Shown here: one piece after another, positions 59,530-64,000 of the stretch
Layout of the letters: each line of letters starts with the position of its first letter
How positions within the stretch are numbered: the stretch's first letter is position 1
NCBI GenBank assembly: GCA_963082975.1
Contig: OY720350.1
Span: 37,802,660 to 37,866,659 of the forward strand
DNA length: 64,000 nt
Reading direction: 5' to 3'
Origin: Labia minor
Taxonomy: Eukaryota > Arthropoda > Insecta > Dermaptera > Spongiphoridae
Program-made: the position numbers and the translations under genes
Notes under the pieces: generated by a model
Seen by the model: the letters and a program-made list of their open reading frames with translations, nothing else
Databases searched by the model: none
What the model was told of the DNA's origin: nothing

Positions 59530-61465
59530 ATGTATCATGTATGTAAGGCAGTGAAGGAGCTAAAATATGCGGGCAACTTATAGATTTCGTTTCGATCAAA
59601 GGTGCGCATGATGGTGGGTTAAATTAAAATTTATAAGTTCCAATATTACAGCATATAAAAACATATAAATAAATAAAAATGTGAAAATGAAAGAGAATAA
59701 AAATACTAATTTAATGTTTGTTCTCTAAACTTATATCTACATGTTAACCAATTATTTTAAAATATAAATTTAATATTTGATTGTGTGTGTATTATTTATA
59801 AAATAGCTAGAGATATTGTGAAAAATTTTACAGATAAAAAAAACTATCAATATTGTTAATAAAAAAAAATAATAAAGAATATTAATGAAATATTTACAAA
59901 TTTATAGTAAAATTATTATACTAATAAATTATATGTAATATAAGTAGTTTGATTTAAAAAGAAAAAAGATGATAAATTTTAAGAGTATAAATTAAAAATT
60001 GAAATTGATTTTTCTTCATTTTTTTTTTCTTACATAATTATTATCATAATATATTTAAAAATTATAAAATAATAATAATATGTAGAGAAAAAAAAATTAA
60101 ATTAAATAAATGAACAACCAAAAATAAAGAAAATTTCGATAATATAATTTTAACAGGTATATCAAATTGAAATTTATTAATTTATTTAATTAATTTAAAT
60201 TAAATTATATTAATTTTTTTTTTAAATTATATATTATTTTATTATTTTTTATTTTATAAATTTCATGTGAATTTGAGTCGAACCAATATATAGAGAATAC
60301 CTATATAGGTCCATATATTAGTATATACAATAATACTTGAAATTCTAAATGTAATTAAATTGTTTTAGGAAAATATTTGTTGTTCATATCAATAAATAAT
60401 ATTCAGTTTTATAGATGAGTCAACAAACCAATACAAATGTATAATAATTAAGAGTTTTAATTTAATATTTTCAATTAATCAACCAAAACGATCAAAATAT
60501 CAACAAGAAAATTATATAAAATCAATAGTTTAAAAAAAAAAAACAAAAACAGATAAAAATATTAAATAAAAACAAATAACAAATAAATACTTACAAAATA
60601 CACATGAAAAAAATAGAGAGATAAAAAGAAATGCAAAGGAATAAGCTATTGGCATTTCAATCCGTTTATAGAAATGCAAAGGGGATACAATTTCATTGAA
60701 AAATATTTATTCAACTCTTTGCTTGTTTATTTATATATGAATTGCTATTAAAAAATAATAAAATCAATTTGATAGAGAAAAAAATAGCTATAGAATAATT
60801 TAAAATAAATATGAATCTTGTATTATTTTAGAAAATAAATAAAATTAATTAATTAAAGGTATATCTGTTGTTTATTATAAATTCTGTTATTAAATCATTA
60901 TATTTTTTTTTTGATAATACAAAACCACCCAGCCTACATGATCAAAATTAGTTAGTTACTTAAGAAGTAGTGTGCTCAGATCAAAATAAATACTGATCAT
61001 ACAAAACCTCTACAACGCTTAGGCACAATCGACTTGATAGGCTCTGTTCTTTCAAAATCAGAGGTTTATATAAATATAAATATATATATTTATAATTTTT
61101 GAAATAAAAAAAAATTACTATTCTAAAATTTAATAAATAATTAAATAAAAGTCAATTCATCAATATACCTAAATAAAACAATTTAATAATAAATATATTA
61201 ATAATCAATTTTTAATTTTTATTGTAAAAAAATATCTAATAACTAAATTAAAATATAATCTCTAGTTACGATAAACGGTTTCGTTAGTGAGAGCTTTTGT
61301 TCAAATAAAAAGGTATGGTTTCAAGTTTATCTTATAAAACAACTTTATTTCCTTAATTTTTTCTCTTAATCCATTTTATAATAAGTGCTAGAATTGTTCT
61401 TTTTTACAATATCAGTATATATGGTTTACTTCTAATTTCATCTAACTTATTAGTTTGTTGCCTTT
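59530..61465. other. very AT-rich region, only a SINE fragment
   Basis: Apart from a diverged SINE piece at 60960-61045 ('gactga tcatacaaaacc', 'cgacttgatagg') there is no recognisable gene or repeat. Confidence 0.5.
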
Positions 61466-61469
61466 TGAG

Positions 61470-61930
61470 ACATACATCTAACTATCTCTGTGGCTATATG
61501 GAACTGGTAAGTTCTTGGCCGCAGCATTCACACCTCTCCAACTATCCCTATTCTGAGCCACAACCCTCCAATTCCTACCTTCTCCTATCTCTCTCAAGTT
61601 CCTTCCCACCGCGTCCTTGGTCTTCCAAACGGAGGTTTCCTGCTCAGTCTCCCCACCAATCTTTCGCCATTCTTTCCTCTCCCATTCTAGCCAAGTGCCC
61701 TTCTGGATTTTTTAATTCTAACTATATCTGGAAATGCATAGAGGTCATGCAATTCCTCGTTATGCAGTCTCCGCCATTCCCCGGTGTCCACATCTTTCTT
61801 TTGCCCATAAATCCTGGGAAGAATCTTATTCTCAAAAACTCTAAATCAACTCTCGTCTCCTAAGGTCATAGACCATGCCGCACACCCATATAATGTATGG
61901 CAAAATAATTGTTTTATATATTTTAATTTT
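61470..61930 (-). pseudogene. non-LTR retrotransposon C-terminal tail
   Basis: Minus-strand copy of the same tail (complement of 'gttcttggccgcagcattca', 'gaggtcatgcaattcctcgt', 'aggtcatagaccatgc'). It is frameshifted. Confidence 0.8.
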
Positions 61931-63094
61931 TATCCCCTTTGATCATTTGATACATACATATAATATCAAAATTTCCATCAAAATAATATTCTATTTAAGT
62001 TGTATCAATTAATAATTAATTAATCAATTTTCAATTTAAAAATAAGGTTCTATTCTATTTTAGAGAAACTTATTAATATTCCCAATTCAATTTTATGTGA
62101 TAATTCATTTATCTTAACATAGGCTATTATTTAATTATTTATATAAACTATAATTAAACTTAAAAATATACATAAAGTTTATACAGATTTTTTTATATTA
62201 TACACTCGGTTTTATTAGACACAAGTTGTTTGATTTATTTAGCTTATGGACATTTCGATTATCACACCATCAGAAGGAAGAAAGTATTTCTTCTTTTCAA
62301 AACGCAGGAGTAACAATTGTAATGCGCATAAATCAAATAAATCAAACAAATTCTTTTTAATTAATGAAACCATAATTCACAACATGAAAATTTATATATT
62401 TAATGTAATTATAAATGAATTAATAATTAAAAATGAATATATTATTAAAAAATATTAGGTATATTATTCTGTAGCGTATTAAAATTCAATTATGGTCTGT
62501 CACTTCTCGGCGTGAATACAAAAGAGGAGGAAAAGCGTCGCTCCTTGAAATATGGATATAAACTGTCCAAACGACTAATCATAAACGGTTTGATAAGTTA
62601 AACAATAATGTTGTATAGAATGATTATCAGATAATGTATTTACACTGTATCAAAAGGACTAAAAAAAGTTTTTCAGTAATTTTTAATAAAATCTTTTTGG
62701 TTATTAGTGATTTTCGAGTATATTGTTTCAAATAGAGTATCTCAGTTCGTGGTATATCAGTATTCCGCATGCCTTAGTACACCTTTTTCATTGTGGAAAT
62801 TTGCTGATGAAAACTTTCACCGTGCTCAACAGAGATAATATTCTCAGAAAGAAGTCTAAGAGAGATTCTAAAAAGACCATTTTTAAGGACATGTTGAATC
62901 CCATAGGTCAGAGATGGTGAATCTTTTTGGATATCCGTACCACAATGTTATAAAAAGTCATTACGAAATAACTAACATGCCACAATAAAATTGCTTTCAT
63001 TCTATCGAAAACAACTCCCTTTTCCACTCAGTTATTCATGCAATTAATGCAACTCATCCCGGCACTTATTTTTCACAAACACTTTTTTATTTAT

Positions 63095-63610
63095 TAATTT
63101 TAATCTAATCTATAGATTAGTAGGATGAGAACATGAATCCCTGAATGTAAGAAGTAGGCAACCTACTGAAAATCACAAACGACAAAATTATACGAAGAAT
63201 AGCCACTCTCAGTGTAACGCATCAAAATATACCAATTTTAATTAGCTTTCACTTTTCTGTCACCTTTATCGATGATTTATGATGTGCTCTGAAATTTCCT
63301 AATCTCACTGATTCTATAATATAGTTTAATATATTTCTCTATTATCTTCTAATAAATATTATAATAACAAAAAATCAATTTCAATTTACATATTCTTACT
63401 ATTGTCGAAGTTAAAATGTAATTGAAATATTACATTTACATTTTGAAATTAATAAAATTTATAACTATTTGAAAATGTGCCATGCTAAATAAATACATTT
63501 GGAGAGCTGTATGTAAATCATTTCATAATCATCAGGGATGGAGAAGATAATCAAGAATCAAATCAACATCCAGTAGCAGGAACGATTATTGAAATATGAA
63601 ATAATAGTAA
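63095..63610. repeat. dispersed repeat J, copy 2
   Basis: Second copy of 40355-40835. One-base indels change the reading frames, so it is not coding. Confidence 0.65.
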
Positions 63611-63666
63611 AAATAACATAATTAGAATATATAATTTAAAAATAAATGAATTTAAATTAAATTAAA

Positions 63667-64000
63667 TAAGTTGGCCTGTGGCCAGGTCCGAACCGACCGA
63701 CGGTTTGAAATAAATTAATTTCCAGCTACAGAAACAATTTTAAATAATTTTAATATATCTATTAATGTAATAAAAAACAGATATGGATAGAACATAAATA
63801 TTTTTAATTTTATTTTATTTATAATATATAGCTGAAGTAGCCGGCGTTGCTCGTGATCATAATACGGAGGCTGTGACGTCATGAGGGGATGGGTGACGTC
63901 ATATAATTTTAAATTGAGAAAAACATAATGAAGATGATTTTTCCCGAGGATAAAACCAATACATTCGTGGTGATATGTAAAAAAATCTCCTCATGTGAAA
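63667..64000 (-). repeat. repeat family B, cut by the window edge
   Basis: Starts gttggcctgtggccaggtcc with ACCGACCGACGG. It contains an unusual short insert (agtagccggcgttgctcgtg) at 63837 and continues past the end of the window. Confidence 0.8.

Noticed and set aside
62900..63060. hAT-like end 'gtcagagatggtgaatcttt'
   Set aside because: Only one diverged end is visible, with no matching inverted end or target duplication.

Overview
This is an AT-rich, transposon-packed stretch of an invertebrate nuclear genome. The organism is most likely an arthropod: the mariner, Tc1-like, hAT and non-LTR relics are of types common there, but nothing fixes the species. There are no prokaryotic features. 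All recognisable host coding sequence lies on the minus strand as short exons (54 to 285 nt) with GT-AG splice sites, separated by introns of about 0.8 to 9 kb that are mostly mobile-element debris.

Gene 1 runs from about 21.8 kb down to at least 5.0 kb, with a probable further exon at 1.9 kb. It is a metallocarboxypeptidase of family M14 (carboxypeptidase A/B type). Six exons join in consistent phase (21735-21810, 20777-20948, 14706-14866, 14153-14252, 6023-6183, 5004-5057). The landmarks NPDGY, CIGINIDRNW and DPCSDTFGGP are clear. Both zinc-binding histidines are replaced (HxRE reads SASE; HSY reads LDL), while the zinc-ligand Glu, an Arg pair and the structural cysteine pair are kept. The product therefore looks like a catalytically dead pseudoenzyme. 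The prodomain and the extreme C-terminus were not found.

Upstream on the same strand lie the 3' ends of two related genes: gene B (31.7 to 27.2 kb) and gene A (58.4 to 50.3 kb). They share motifs (YPxTR, xIGRG, P(F/Y)GSV, GLYPWF, SDxPGxxxGFEY) and each ends in a stop codon. The family is not recognised; a CUB-like sandwich is one weak reading. An 86-nt exon at 40.9 kb upstream of gene B has a C-x2-Y-x-P-F-x2-P-E motif and a splice phase like the M14 exon at 6.1 kb. This hints that A and B could be M14-type proteins with an added C-terminal domain.

The rest is repeats. Two abundant families of about 600 bp (here A and B) share the layout of Helentron-associated DINE-1/HINE elements: subterminal inverted repeats, an internal microsatellite, a terminal hairpin and T-rich insertion sites. 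There are also tRNA-related SINE copies, several hAT elements and MITEs with 8-bp target duplications, a disrupted full-length mariner, a deleted Tc1/mariner element, non-LTR retrotransposon tails (some joined to a hairpin-ended element), a Penelope-like fragment with a hammerhead-like fold, and a GC-rich solo LTR carrying a heat-shock-element array, CCAAT box and TATA box inside an A element. Intervals not listed are AT-rich sequence in which I see nothing.
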